Below, in pieces: positions 1 through 7,285 of a stretch of DNA of 14,267 nucleotides. The translations under genes and the position numbers were made by a program. The notes under the pieces are model-generated. The model worked only from the letters and a program-made list of their open reading frames with translations, did not search any database and was not told the DNA's origin. The number at the start of each line of letters is the position of its first letter. Within the stretch, counting starts at the first letter, position 1. This DNA comes from an uncultured Peptococcaceae bacterium (GTDB taxonomy: Bacteria; Bacillota; Peptococcia; Peptococcales; Peptococcaceae), in the NCBI GenBank assembly GCA_902496505.1, contig CABVBB010000012.1, positions 1 to 14,267 on the forward strand. The letters run 5' to 3'.

Positions 1-1
1 C

Positions 2-814
2 TGCTATTATTTTTTGCTTTTCATCATCTACAGCTTCATGGGCTGGCTGTATGAGTCTATCTGGTGTTCACTGTGTGAAGGCAAGCTGGTGAACCGCGGC
101 TTCCTGGCGGGGCCGTTCTGCCCGGTGTATGGCTTTGGGGCGCTTTTGGTCATTCTCACGCTGAGTGATGTGAAGGATAATCTTTTGGCGCTGTTTTTTG
201 CCAGCATCGTGGTCACCAACACGCTGGAATACCTGACGTCGTATATTTTGGAAAAATGTTTTGCCGTGCGCTGGTGGGATTATTCGCACTACCGCTTCAA
301 TCTCAACGGACGGGTGTGTCTCTTGGGCGCAGTGGCTTTTGGCACGATGTCGGTACTTTTACTGCATATCATCCACCCTTGGGTGCTAAGCTATATCGTA
401 CGGCTGTCACCGCCCGCGTTTTATCTCTTGTCAGGCGTTTTTCTGGGCGCTATGCTCTTTGACCTGGCCACCACGGTCAAACATCTGCTCAGTCTCAATG
501 GCCGCTTGGCAGAGATCCAATCCGCGCTGGAACAATACGCCGGCCAATACAAAGAGCGCGCTGGGCAAAAGGTGGATACGCTGCAGCTGGCGCTGTCGGA
601 GCGGTTTGAAAACAGTGAATTCGCTTCTGAGCGTATCCGTGCGCTGATCCATATGCGCAAATTCCAGGATCGCCGTTTGCTGGCTGCTTTCCCGCGAATG
701 CGCTCCACCAAATACGCCGCGGCTTTTGAAAAGATCCGGCCGCATATTTTAGGCAAAAAGAACAAAGACAATGCCTCAAAGGAGGATACCCATGGACGAA
801 ATGAAAACGCCTAA
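2..814 (+). CDS. PF06541-type membrane protein, 5'-truncated by window edge
   Basis: The reading frame is already open at position 2 (C-Y-Y-F before the first TTG at 14), so the true start lies upstream of the window. The N-terminal half is hydrophobic, with four or five likely membrane segments. It carries the GWLYES signature and the 'NRGFLAGPFCPVYGFGALL' stretch typical of the family named 'putative ABC-transporter type IV' (PF06541, formerly DUF1113). That name is historical; no ATPase is present here and the function is unknown. From about residue 155 the protein becomes charged and helical, possibly a cytoplasmic coiled coil, and ends in a lysine-rich tail. The last 23 bases overlap the start of ftsH, so the two are probably co-transcribed and translationally coupled. 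Family assignment is confident; biochemical role is not. Confidence 0.8.
   Translation, partial: CYYFLLFIIYSFMGWLYESIWCSLCEGKLVNRGFLAGPFCPVYGFGALLVILTLSDVKDNLLALFFASIVVTNTLEYLTSYILEKCFAVRWWDYSHYRFNLNGRVCLLGAVAFGTMSVLLLHIIHPWVLSYIVRLSPPAFYLLSGVFLGAMLFDLATTVKHLLSLNGRLAEIQSALEQYAGQYKERAGQKVDTLQLALSERFENSEFASERIRALIHMRKFQDRRLLAAFPRMRSTKYAAAFEKIRPHILGKKNKDNASKEDTHGRNENA
778..785 (+). promoter_or_regulatory. Ribosome binding site that decides the ftsH start
   Basis: AAAGGAGG lies 6 nt before the ATG at 792. An in-frame ATG also exists at 771, but it sits upstream of this site and would add seven residues with no ribosome site of its own. The start at 792 is therefore preferred. Confidence 0.85.
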
Positions 815-2615
815 AAAACCGTTTATCTTCTATTATATTCTGGTGCTCTTGATCGTGATGGCCTTCAATCTCTTGGTGCTGCCGCTGCTGTCACAGCAAG
901 AAGTGGTCAATGTCAGCTATGGAGAATTCTTGACCATGCTGGATGACAAATCGGTCAAGACGGCTGATGTGCGCGGCACGGATATCGTCTTCACCACAGA
1001 GGAAGCCAATAAGCTCTACACCACCAAGACCATGGAGGATCCCCGTCTGGTCGACCGCCTCAAGAACGCTGGCGTGGAGGATTTCCAGGAGACGCACCCG
1101 TCGGTCTTTGCCAATGTGCTGAGCTGGGTGCTGCCCTTCCTCTTCTTCATCCTCATTGGGCAGCTGATCATGCGCTCCATGATGAAAAAAATGGGCGGCG
1201 GCAATGCTATGACCTTTGGCAAGAGCAACGCCAAAATCTATCTGACCAGCCAGACGGGCAAGACATTTGCTGATGTGGCTGGTCAGGATGAGGCCAAGGA
1301 AGCGCTCACCGAGATCGTGGACTTCCTCAATCATCCGGACAAATACAATGCTATTGGCGCCAAGCTTCCTAAGGGCGCGCTCTTGGTAGGACCTCCGGGC
1401 ACTGGTAAGACTTTGCTGGCGCAGGCCGTTGCTGGTGAAGCGGGCGTACCCTTCTTCTCTATTTCCGGCTCGGAGTTCGTAGAAATGTTCGTCGGTATGG
1501 GCGCCGCCAGAGTGCGCGATCTGTTCAAGCAGGCCGCCGAAAAAGCGCCGTGCATCGTCTTCATCGACGAGATCGATACCATTGGCAAAAAGCGTGACGA
1601 CGGCTCAGGCTTCGGCAGCAATGATGAGCGGGAGCAGACGCTCAATCAGCTGCTTTCGGAAATGGACGGCTTCGACGCCAGCAAAGGCGTCGTCATCTTA
1701 GCTGCTACCAATCGGCCGGAATCGCTGGATAAGGCGCTGTTGCGGCCAGGCCGGTTCGACCGGCGCATTCCCGTGGAGCTGCCTGACCTCCAGGGACGGG
1801 AAGCCATTCTCAAGGTGCACGCCAAAAAAGTGCACATGGACGAGCCTATCGATTACAATGCCATTGCCCGTGCCACAGCCGGTGCTTCCGGCGCGGAGCT
1901 GGCCAATATCATCAACGAAGGCGCGCTGGCCGCAGTCAAGGCGCACCGCCAAAGCGTCAGCCAAAACGATCTGGAGGAAGCGGTGGAAACGGTCATTGCC
2001 GGCTACCAGCGCAAGGGTGCCGTCATCAGCAGTGAAGAAAAACAGCTCATCGCCTACCACGAGATCGGTCACGCCCTTGTCGCGGCCAAGCAGAAACATT
2101 CTGCACCGGTGCACAAGATCACCATCATTCCCCGCACCTCCGGCGCGCTGGGTTACACCATGCAGGTGGAGGAAGGCGAAAAAGTGCTCATGAGCAAGGA
2201 AGAAGCTCTGGCCAAGATCACCACCTACACCGGCGGCCGCGCAGCAGAAGAACTCATTTTCGGCACCTGCACCTCCGGCGCGTCCAACGACATCGAGCAG
2301 GCCACCAAATTGGCCCGCGCTATGGTCACCCGTTTGGGCATGAGCGACGAATTCGACATGATGGCCCTGGAAACGGTGTCCAACCAATACCTGGGCGGCG
2401 ACGCCTCCCTCACCTGTTCCGCCGACACCGCCGCCAAGATCGACGACAAAGTCCTGTCCACCATCAAAGACGCCCACCGCAAAGCCCTCCAGATCTTGCA
2501 CGACAACAAAGACAAGCTCCACGAACTGGCCGAATTCCTCCTGGAAAAGGAAACCATCACCGGCGAAGAATTCATGGCAATATTAGATCGCAAGGATGAT
2601 TCAGTGGAAGCATAA
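792..2615 (+). CDS. ftsH: FtsH-type ATP-dependent zinc metalloprotease
   Basis: Membrane-anchored AAA+ protease of 607 aa, which forms hexamers in the family and degrades misfolded membrane proteins and regulatory substrates. Visible order: TM1 about residues 10-33, an extracytoplasmic FtsH_ext segment, TM2 about 106-130, then the AAA+ module. The module has Walker A GPPGTGKT (200-207), pore loop FVG (233-235), Walker B with D259/E260, and a second region of homology with arginine fingers R318 and R321 in LLRPGRFD. The M41 peptidase follows with the zinc site HEIGH (423-427) and the third ligand D500 in NDIEQAT. Two departures from the usual form: the metal motif is HEIGH rather than HEAGH, and the C-terminal region ([19 protein letters not shown]) differs from canonical FtsH, suggesting a divergent paralogue group. 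Catalytic residues are intact. The start is at 792, overlapping the upstream gene by 23 nt. Confidence 0.96.
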   Translation: MDEMKTPKKPFIFYYILVLLIVMAFNLLVLPLLSQQEVVNVSYGEFLTMLDDKSVKTADVRGTDIVFTTEEANKLYTTKTMEDPRLVDRLKNAGVEDFQETHPSVFANVLSWVLPFLFFILIGQLIMRSMMKKMGGGNAMTFGKSNAKIYLTSQTGKTFADVAGQDEAKEALTEIVDFLNHPDKYNAIGAKLPKGALLVGPPGTGKTLLAQAVAGEAGVPFFSISGSEFVEMFVGMGAARVRDLFKQAAEKAPCIVFIDEIDTIGKKRDDGSGFGSNDEREQTLNQLLSEMDGFDASKGVVILAATNRPESLDKALLRPGRFDRRIPVELPDLQGREAILKVHAKKVHMDEPIDYNAIARATAGASGAELANIINEGALAAVKAHRQSVSQNDLEEAVETVIAGYQRKGAVISSEEKQLIAYHEIGHALVAAKQKHSAPVHKITIIPRTSGALGYTMQVEEGEKVLMSKEEALAKITTYTGGRAAEELIFGTCTSGASNDIEQATKLARAMVTRLGMSDEFDMMALETVSNQYLGGDASLTCSADTAAKIDDKVLSTIKDAHRKALQILHDNKDKLHELAEFLLEKETITGEEFMAILDRKDDSVEA

Positions 2616-2666
2616 AAAGCACAAAGACGGCGTCATCTGCTCACGCGGGGCAGATCGCCCATAGCC

Positions 2667-2708
2667 AAAAAGCATCCCTCTGACCAAAGCGCCAGAGCGA
2701 TGCTTTTT
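2667..2708 (+). terminator. Intrinsic terminator after ftsH
   Basis: Arms AAAAAGCATCCCTCTG (2667-2682) and CAGAGCGATGCTTTTT (2693-2708) pair over 16 positions with one C/C mismatch around a 10-nt loop, ending in five T. The symmetrical A and T tracts would let it work on either strand. A smaller hairpin (GGCG..ATCTGC / GCAGATCGCC, about 2627-2660) precedes it. Confidence 0.85.
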
Positions 2709-2740
2709 AGCTTGAGCCTATAATTGAAACGTTGACATAT

Positions 2741-2770
2741 TTGACCGACAGCAGGCAGCAGTGTTATAAT
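2741..2770 (+). promoter_or_regulatory. SigA-type promoter of the antitoxin-Fic module
   Basis: A -35 box TTGACC (2741-2746), an 18-bp spacer and a perfect -10 TATAAT (2765-2770) lie about 50 nt before the antitoxin ATG. A second TTGACA at 2732 is 27 bp from the -10, too far to pair with it. Transcription would begin near 2777. Confidence 0.75.
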
Positions 2771-2817
2771 AAAGATATCTAAAGTATCTCACCTCATTCA
2801 GAGAAAAGAGGGTCAGC

Positions 2818-3012
2818 ATGACAAAATTAAGCGAACAAGAAGTCAACGACAAACTGGCTTTCATTAAAGCAAACCAAAAATTCGAGGGGTATATTTTGTC
2901 TCCAGAGGATATCCAAAACGCGCATGATGTATTGACTGGCACTCGCTGTGCAGATGATATCATAGCAGAACTGGTAAAGAAATACAGCCCTGCAGCAAAT
3001 TTCAGACATTGA
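2818..3012 (+). CDS. VbhA-like antitoxin of a Fic toxin
   Basis: A 64-aa protein placed directly before a Fic gene. The core 'NQKFEG' followed by 'SPEDIQNAHDVLTGTRCADDIIAEL' resembles the three-helix VbhA antitoxin (Antitoxin_VbhA). In VbhA an inhibitory helix places a Glu against the second Arg of the Fic motif, blocking the ATP gamma-phosphate. Here that residue is E23, followed by G24. The family inhibitory motif is [S/T]xxxE[G/N]; the S/T position is N19 in this protein, a substitution worth noting. The ATG is preceded by GAGGG at 2808-2812 with 5-nt spacing. The gene stops 52 nt before the Fic start and should be co-transcribed from the 2741-2770 promoter. The assignment rests on motif and context. 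Confidence 0.85.
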   Translation: MTKLSEQEVNDKLAFIKANQKFEGYILSPEDIQNAHDVLTGTRCADDIIAELVKKYSPAANFRH

Positions 3013-3049
3013 CTGCGCTCTTGCTTTCTACCTTTGCTTACTAGTTTAT

Positions 3050-3056
3050 GGGGAGG
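3050..3056 (+). promoter_or_regulatory. Ribosome binding site supporting a TTG start for the Fic gene
   Basis: GGGGAGG lies 8 nt before the TTG at 3065. ATG codons nearby (3048, 3079) are in other frames, so TTG is the only sensible start. A weak start codon would lower toxin output relative to the ATG-initiated antitoxin. Confidence 0.75.
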
Positions 3057-3064
3057 CTTATTTC

Positions 3065-3673
3065 TTGCCGCTGCGCTATGAATCAGACTATGACCAGAAA
3101 TATTGTTATCCAGGCACTGACGTTTTGAAAAACAAGCTGGACATCACTGATCCGCTCATCTTGCATGACGCTGAACGAGCGATAACGACTGTCCGTACTG
3201 CTGAACTGTTGAAAAAACCGCTCCCGAAGATCTTTGATTTTGCGACTTTAAAGTCGATCCACAAATTTTTATTTGCAGAAATCTACAGTTGGGCTGGTCA
3301 GCCTCGTGAGGTCCGTATCGCCAAAACTAGTCTTTTTTGTAACCCACAGTTTATTGAGCAAAGTGCGAAGGATATTTTCGCGGACCTGAAACGAGAAAAC
3401 TATCTGCGGGAGTTAGATCAGGACACCTTGATCGAGCGCTTAGCTTATTACATGGGTGAGGTCAATGCTCTGCACCCTTTTCGCGAAGGCAACGGCCGAA
3501 CTCAAAGGATCTTTTTCCTACAGTTGGCCGAGGCAGCTGGTTACAAATTAGCTTTTGCCCAGATGGATAAAGATCGTCTGCTGCAAGCCGATATTGAAGC
3601 CATGCGTTTTAACTACGCGCCTTTGCAAGCCTTGCTTCGTGAGAATTTGACGCCACTATCCGACAAATCATAA
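3065..3673 (+). CDS. fic: Fic-family protein adenylyltransferase (toxin)
   Basis: A 202-aa class I Fic protein. Enzymes of this fold transfer AMP (sometimes another nucleotide moiety) from ATP to a hydroxyl on a target protein; VbhT/FicT-type toxins hit DNA gyrase and topoisomerase IV. The active-site motif HPFREGNGRTQR (137-148) is complete: catalytic H137, metal-binding E141, N143, R145, and R148, which the antitoxin Glu would block. The beta-hairpin flap that docks the target is likely around 'RIAKTSLFCNP' (84-94). The N-terminal 'YCYPGTDVLKNKLDITDP' is the usual Fic opening. There is no inhibitory helix inside the protein, consistent with inhibition supplied in trans by the upstream gene. 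The sequence is visibly more AT-rich than ftsH and the GH3 genes, suggesting horizontal acquisition. The target is not predictable from the sequence. Confidence 0.95.
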   Translation: MPLRYESDYDQKYCYPGTDVLKNKLDITDPLILHDAERAITTVRTAELLKKPLPKIFDFATLKSIHKFLFAEIYSWAGQPREVRIAKTSLFCNPQFIEQSAKDIFADLKRENYLRELDQDTLIERLAYYMGEVNALHPFREGNGRTQRIFFLQLAEAAGYKLAFAQMDKDRLLQADIEAMRFNYAPLQALLRENLTPLSDKS

Positions 3674-3686
3674 ACATTACAACCTC

Positions 3687-3732
3687 AAAAGAACAGCAGC
3701 GTTTTATGATAACGCTTTGCTGTTCTTTTTTT
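3687..3732 (+). terminator. Intrinsic terminator between the convergent Fic and GH3 genes
   Basis: AAAAGAACAGCAGCGTT (3687-3703) pairs with AACGC..TGCTGTTCTTTT (3711-3729) with a 2-nt TT bulge, followed by a T run to 3732. The A-rich left arm makes it likely to act for the - strand GH3 operon ending at 3740 as well. Confidence 0.9.
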
Positions 3733-3739
3733 ATGTCGC

Positions 3740-5386
3740 TCACACCAGTTCGGGTGGAGCAGGAAGGACTAAGGGGATCTTGACGGTAGTCTCCAGAAGG
3801 GCTTCTTTGCGGCCGTCGGGGAGACGGTGGACCGCAAGCGGATCGATGACTTTGTACTGTCTGTAGCGGCCGTAGGGCGGGAAGTGCTCTTGGAGGTAGT
3901 CGTCCAGGTCTTGGGCCAATTGTCTTTCGCTGCGCGTCTCTTGGGGCAGGGGCTCGAGATAGAGCTCATAGCGGCGTGCCTCTTCGTTGAGCCAGATCTG
4001 ACAGAGACGGATGGCAGCAGCTTCTTCGGCCAATTGGCAGAGCAGATCGGCGGGAAATTTTTCTTGGCCGATGTTTAAGATATCGCCCTCGCGGATGACG
4101 AAGGTGAGTTCAGGCGTGTCGCCGTTAAAACCAGTGATCTTGACGAGATCGTGGAGATCATAGCGGTACAGTCCGGAATAGGTGGTGAGGATGAGACTGT
4201 ACTTCTGCCCCACTTCGACTTCGTGGGCGGCAAAGACCGCGCCGTCGCTGGTGCGGCGGAATTCAAAAAAACCGGCGAAGGCAGCCAGTGTACCGACGCC
4301 GCTGTTGGCACGGGTGGGGATATTGATCTTGAGCTCGCTGGACCCATAGCCTACGTCCATGCAGATGGCAGATTCGGGCAATAGGCCGTCCAGCTCGTGC
4401 ACTTGGCGGCTCACGCTGCCGGACAGCCAGAAGATACAGCCGGAAAGATACGGCCAATAGAAACGCGGCGTGAAGTCTGCGCTCTGCCGGATGTGTTCCA
4501 GCTGATCGGCGCGTTCAGGCAGCGGCTGCAAATAGGGCTCGAGCATCTGCCGTTCTTCTGCGGTGAGACTGAGCCTTGCGGAGATCGTGCCGCAGCGCAG
4601 ATCACAGATGAGCTCTTGGCTGTGCTCACGGGCATAATCGATCATGGCCGTGAGCCGTCCGGCGTGATTGCCGGCGATCTCTACGATGTCGTCGAAGCGC
4701 AGCGAAAAGAGCATGAAAAGATACATGACCGCCTCCTTATCCGCTACTCGGGCGATCTCTAACGGATAGGTCATGAGCGGCGGCGTATTGTTCTTACGGG
4801 CGCTGACGTTGGAAGCGAAATCGATCGGTGCGCCGCCGGCCGAACGCTGGGCCGGCGCGGCGGTGACCAGCGGCAGGACGTGCATATCGCGAAAGACCTG
4901 CCGACGGCCTACTGCTTCCGGCGCGCCCCAATTTTTGCGCGCAGCCAATTCGGCGAAGCGCTTGTTTTTTTTCAGCGCGTTGACGGTGGCTTCACTGGCG
5001 TAGCATTCCCGCACGTGCTGCACCATGTAGCGCACCTCTGAACCGAGGAAACTTTCGGGCACCAGCTTGGGCTGACCGGTAGTGCCGGAGGTCTGGAGAA
5101 ATAGTTTCGGGACGCCGCTAAAGAGCACGTCGCTCTGCCCATCAGCCATAGCGGTGATGGCCGCCTGGAAATCACCATACTCCATGACGGGCACCTGCCG
5201 CTGGTAATCGGCGATGCTTTTGATCTGGTCGAAGTGAAATCTGCGGCCGATCTCTGTATCTTTGGCGCGCGCTAAGATATCCAAAAGCACCCGCTCCTGC
5301 ACCGCTCGGCAATGGCCGCACTGCTGCTGCCAGGCGGCGGCAACGACGTCCTTAGACAGTCCCTTTAGCTCCTCATAGGGTGTCAT
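3740..5386 (-). CDS. GH3-family acyl-adenylating (amido synthetase fold) protein, distal gene
   Basis: A 548-aa member of the GH3 family (PF03321), adenylate-forming enzymes. In plants they activate carboxylic acids such as jasmonate or auxin with ATP and conjugate them to amino acids; bacterial members mostly lack a known substrate. The three adenylation motifs are visible: the P-loop TSGTTGQPK (99-107), YGSSE (347-351, equivalent to plant YASSE) and GLYRYDLHD (405-413) with the ribose-binding Asp at 413. A C-terminal subdomain begins near 'REGDILNIGQEK' (432-443). The ATG at 5386 has AGGGGTGA about 7 nt upstream and overlaps the end of the preceding GH3 gene by 14 nt, so translation is probably coupled. 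It is only distantly similar to its neighbour, so the two are old paralogues rather than a recent tandem duplication. Family is confident; reaction specificity is unknown. Confidence 0.9.
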   Translation of the reverse strand: MTPYEELKGLSKDVVAAAWQQQCGHCRAVQERVLLDILARAKDTEIGRRFHFDQIKSIADYQRQVPVMEYGDFQAAITAMADGQSDVLFSGVPKLFLQTSGTTGQPKLVPESFLGSEVRYMVQHVRECYASEATVNALKKNKRFAELAARKNWGAPEAVGRRQVFRDMHVLPLVTAAPAQRSAGGAPIDFASNVSARKNNTPPLMTYPLEIARVADKEAVMYLFMLFSLRFDDIVEIAGNHAGRLTAMIDYAREHSQELICDLRCGTISARLSLTAEERQMLEPYLQPLPERADQLEHIRQSADFTPRFYWPYLSGCIFWLSGSVSRQVHELDGLLPESAICMDVGYGSSELKINIPTRANSGVGTLAAFAGFFEFRRTSDGAVFAAHEVEVGQKYSLILTTYSGLYRYDLHDLVKITGFNGDTPELTFVIREGDILNIGQEKFPADLLCQLAEEAAAIRLCQIWLNEEARRYELYLEPLPQETRSERQLAQDLDDYLQEHFPPYGRYRQYKVIDPLAVHRLPDGRKEALLETTVKIPLVLPAPPELV

Positions 5387-7085
5387 GAGCCATCACCCCT
5401 AAAGCGGCGGCGTTGAAAAAGTCTGCCTGCGCTTGATCGATCAGCACATGAGGCGGCTTCATCTGCATCGCGCTGGCGCCAGCCATGACCCTCTGCCGGC
5501 GATAGCGCTGGTAGGTGCCGGCGGGCAAAAGCTCGAGCTGGATGGGCCCCAGCAGGCGGCGGCTGATCTTATCGCCCAGAGAAGGATTGATCTGACAGAG
5601 ATGCTCTTCCAGCGTCCGGCGGATCTCCTCCACGCCGACCCCTGGGGGCAGTGCGTCCGTCTCCATGAAGAAGTGGTAGCACAACGGATCGGCTGTATGG
5701 TCGGGATAAACGGAGTATTCCTCCAGCCCCACCGCCAGCTGCTGCACGGTCAAGGCCACTGCCCGGCCGATGGCCACTTCAGTGGTCTTTTCGCCCATCA
5801 TGCTCACTGTCTGATTGATGCGGTAGAGGAATTCGATCTTGGGCGCGCCGTAGTACCAGCCCACTACCTTGACGGCCTCCTGCATCCGGTAGCGATACAA
5901 GCCCGCCAGATTGGTGCAGATGACCTCGTAGCTTTGGCCCACTTCCACCTGATCCAAGGTCACACATTTGCTGGGGTCCTCTTCGCCCAGCGGCAGGAAT
6001 TCATAAAACAAACTATCCGGGATCAAAACGGATTCATTGCTGTCCACATCCAGCGGCACGCTGAAATGCCCCTCCGAAGCAAATAAGCCCACATGATACT
6101 GCTTCACCTGCTCGCCCAGATAGCGGCGGCGCAGCATCTCCGCATAAATGGCGAAACCGCCGGTGCCTACGCCCACCAGGTACTGCCAGCGCGGCCAGAG
6201 CTTGGGCGCGATGGGTTCATCGAAGCCCTGGGCAAAGATCTGCGCCAGTTCCTCCGCCCGCTCAGGCAGCGGCGCCAATTTGGCCTCCAGTCCCGCCCGT
6301 ACCTCGTCATTCATCTGGATGGACGGATCGATGGTGCCCGCGGCGATGTCTTTGACCAGCATGGCCCAGTTTTTCTCGATATAACGCATGAATTCTACCA
6401 CCGAGCTGTACGTCACGCAGAACGCCCCGGTGACCTGACGCTCCATCAGCGCGTAGCGAGCGTAAAGATAGCGGGTCTCCGTCGTCTTGTCAGGGATCAT
6501 CGCCTCTGCCGGCGAGGTGAAGAGATACCCCAGCGCATCTCGGCAGTCCAAGATCGTTTTGCCGGAAAAAGAGCCAAAGGTGTGGCCGCTGGGCAGCGTG
6601 CTGATGCCCGCTTCCAAGAGGCTGATCTTTTTGCCGTCCACCCATTCCAGACCGATCTTATCGCCCAAGAGACCATCTTGATAAGCGATGCCATATTTTG
6701 CGTGCACCTTAGCCATTTCATCAGTAAAAGGGATACGCTTCGGTTCTCCCGTGGTGCCGGAAGTCTTGGAGAAATGGATCACCGGATAGGCGGTCAAAAG
6801 ATTTTCCTCGCCCTTTTCCGTCATGCGCTCCGTGTAGTCTTTGATGTCGTCATAAGTGATGAGCGGCACCCGTTTTTGATATTCCGCGATGGAAGTGATC
6901 TCTCCGAAGCCGTATTGGCGGCCGTATGCTGTATCCTTGTTGTCCGCAAGTATTTTTAAAAGCAGCGCGGTATTGATGGCCATGGCGTTTTGGCAGGTCT
7001 CAGCAAACGCCCGATAGACCTTCTGTCCTTCCCGCACGCCTTTCAAATTTGCCTGTCCAATGGGGCTCAATTTTGATTCATCCAT
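5373..7085 (-). CDS. GH3-family acyl-adenylating (amido synthetase fold) protein, first gene of operon
   Basis: A 570-aa GH3-family protein. The start is the ATG at 7085, preceded by GAGGTG (7092-7097) with 6-nt spacing. The frame is open for 52 more codons upstream, but that stretch has no ribosome site and runs through the promoter. Motifs: P-loop TSGTTGEPK (108-116), FASE (335-338) aligned to the YASSE motif, and GLYRYRMQE (395-403). In this last motif the Asp expected to bind the ATP ribose is Glu403, unlike the downstream paralogue, which keeps Asp. This could alter nucleotide handling or mark a different subfamily. The stop codon lies inside the start of the second GH3 gene. Substrate unknown; amide formation between an organic acid and an amino acid is the family expectation, not something shown here. 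Confidence 0.9.
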   Translation of the reverse strand: MDESKLSPIGQANLKGVREGQKVYRAFAETCQNAMAINTALLLKILADNKDTAYGRQYGFGEITSIAEYQKRVPLITYDDIKDYTERMTEKGEENLLTAYPVIHFSKTSGTTGEPKRIPFTDEMAKVHAKYGIAYQDGLLGDKIGLEWVDGKKISLLEAGISTLPSGHTFGSFSGKTILDCRDALGYLFTSPAEAMIPDKTTETRYLYARYALMERQVTGAFCVTYSSVVEFMRYIEKNWAMLVKDIAAGTIDPSIQMNDEVRAGLEAKLAPLPERAEELAQIFAQGFDEPIAPKLWPRWQYLVGVGTGGFAIYAEMLRRRYLGEQVKQYHVGLFASEGHFSVPLDVDSNESVLIPDSLFYEFLPLGEEDPSKCVTLDQVEVGQSYEVICTNLAGLYRYRMQEAVKVVGWYYGAPKIEFLYRINQTVSMMGEKTTEVAIGRAVALTVQQLAVGLEEYSVYPDHTADPLCYHFFMETDALPPGVGVEEIRRTLEEHLCQINPSLGDKISRRLLGPIQLELLPAGTYQRYRRQRVMAGASAMQMKPPHVLIDQAQADFFNAAALGVMAHDTL

Positions 7086-7163
7086 GTCTGTCACCTCAAG
7101 TTTTCTCCCCACAGACGCCCAGCGCCGCAGAGTATGGTTGTCACGTTTTCTTTGTCTATACTC

Positions 7164-7193
7164 AGTATAAGCGGCATTTTTGGCACCGTCCAA
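7164..7193 (-). promoter_or_regulatory. Probable promoter of the GH3 operon
   Basis: On the - strand, TTGGAC (7188-7193), an 18-bp spacer and TATACT (7164-7169) give a good SigA-type promoter about 75 nt before the GH3 start at 7085. It lies downstream of the symporter terminator, so the GH3 pair is likely its own transcription unit. Confidence 0.65.
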
Positions 7194-7239
7194 TAAGGTT
7201 CGGCTATAAGCATACAGTTTTTTATTATAATGACACGCC

Positions 7240-7270
7240 AAAAAGGCTGGAGGACCCTATCCTCCAGCCT
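7240..7270 (-). terminator. Intrinsic terminator after the symporter gene
   Basis: A perfect 10-bp stem, AGGCTGGAGG (7244-7253) with CCTCCAGCCT (7261-7270), has a 7-nt loop. Read on the - strand it is followed by five T (7240-7244 are A on +). It sits 16 nt after the symporter stop. Confidence 0.9.
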
Positions 7271-7285
7271 GTCATTTCCTGCTCT

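Noticed and set aside
1698..2522. 274-codon open frame on the - strand inside ftsH
   Set aside because: It is the antisense shadow of a strongly conserved ftsH coding region; its translation is low-complexity (rich in Gly, Val, Phe, His) with no ribosome site or family resemblance.
6093..6959. 288-codon open frame on the + strand inside the upstream GH3 gene
   Set aside because: Antisense shadow of GC-rich codons. The translated protein is rich in Arg, His and Ala with no motif, and the opposite strand carries all GH3 motifs.
7086..7241. N-terminal extension of 52 codons on the upstream GH3 protein
   Set aside because: It runs through the promoter at 7164-7193 and toward the symporter terminator, has no ribosome site, and the ATG at 7085 has a well-placed GAGGTG.
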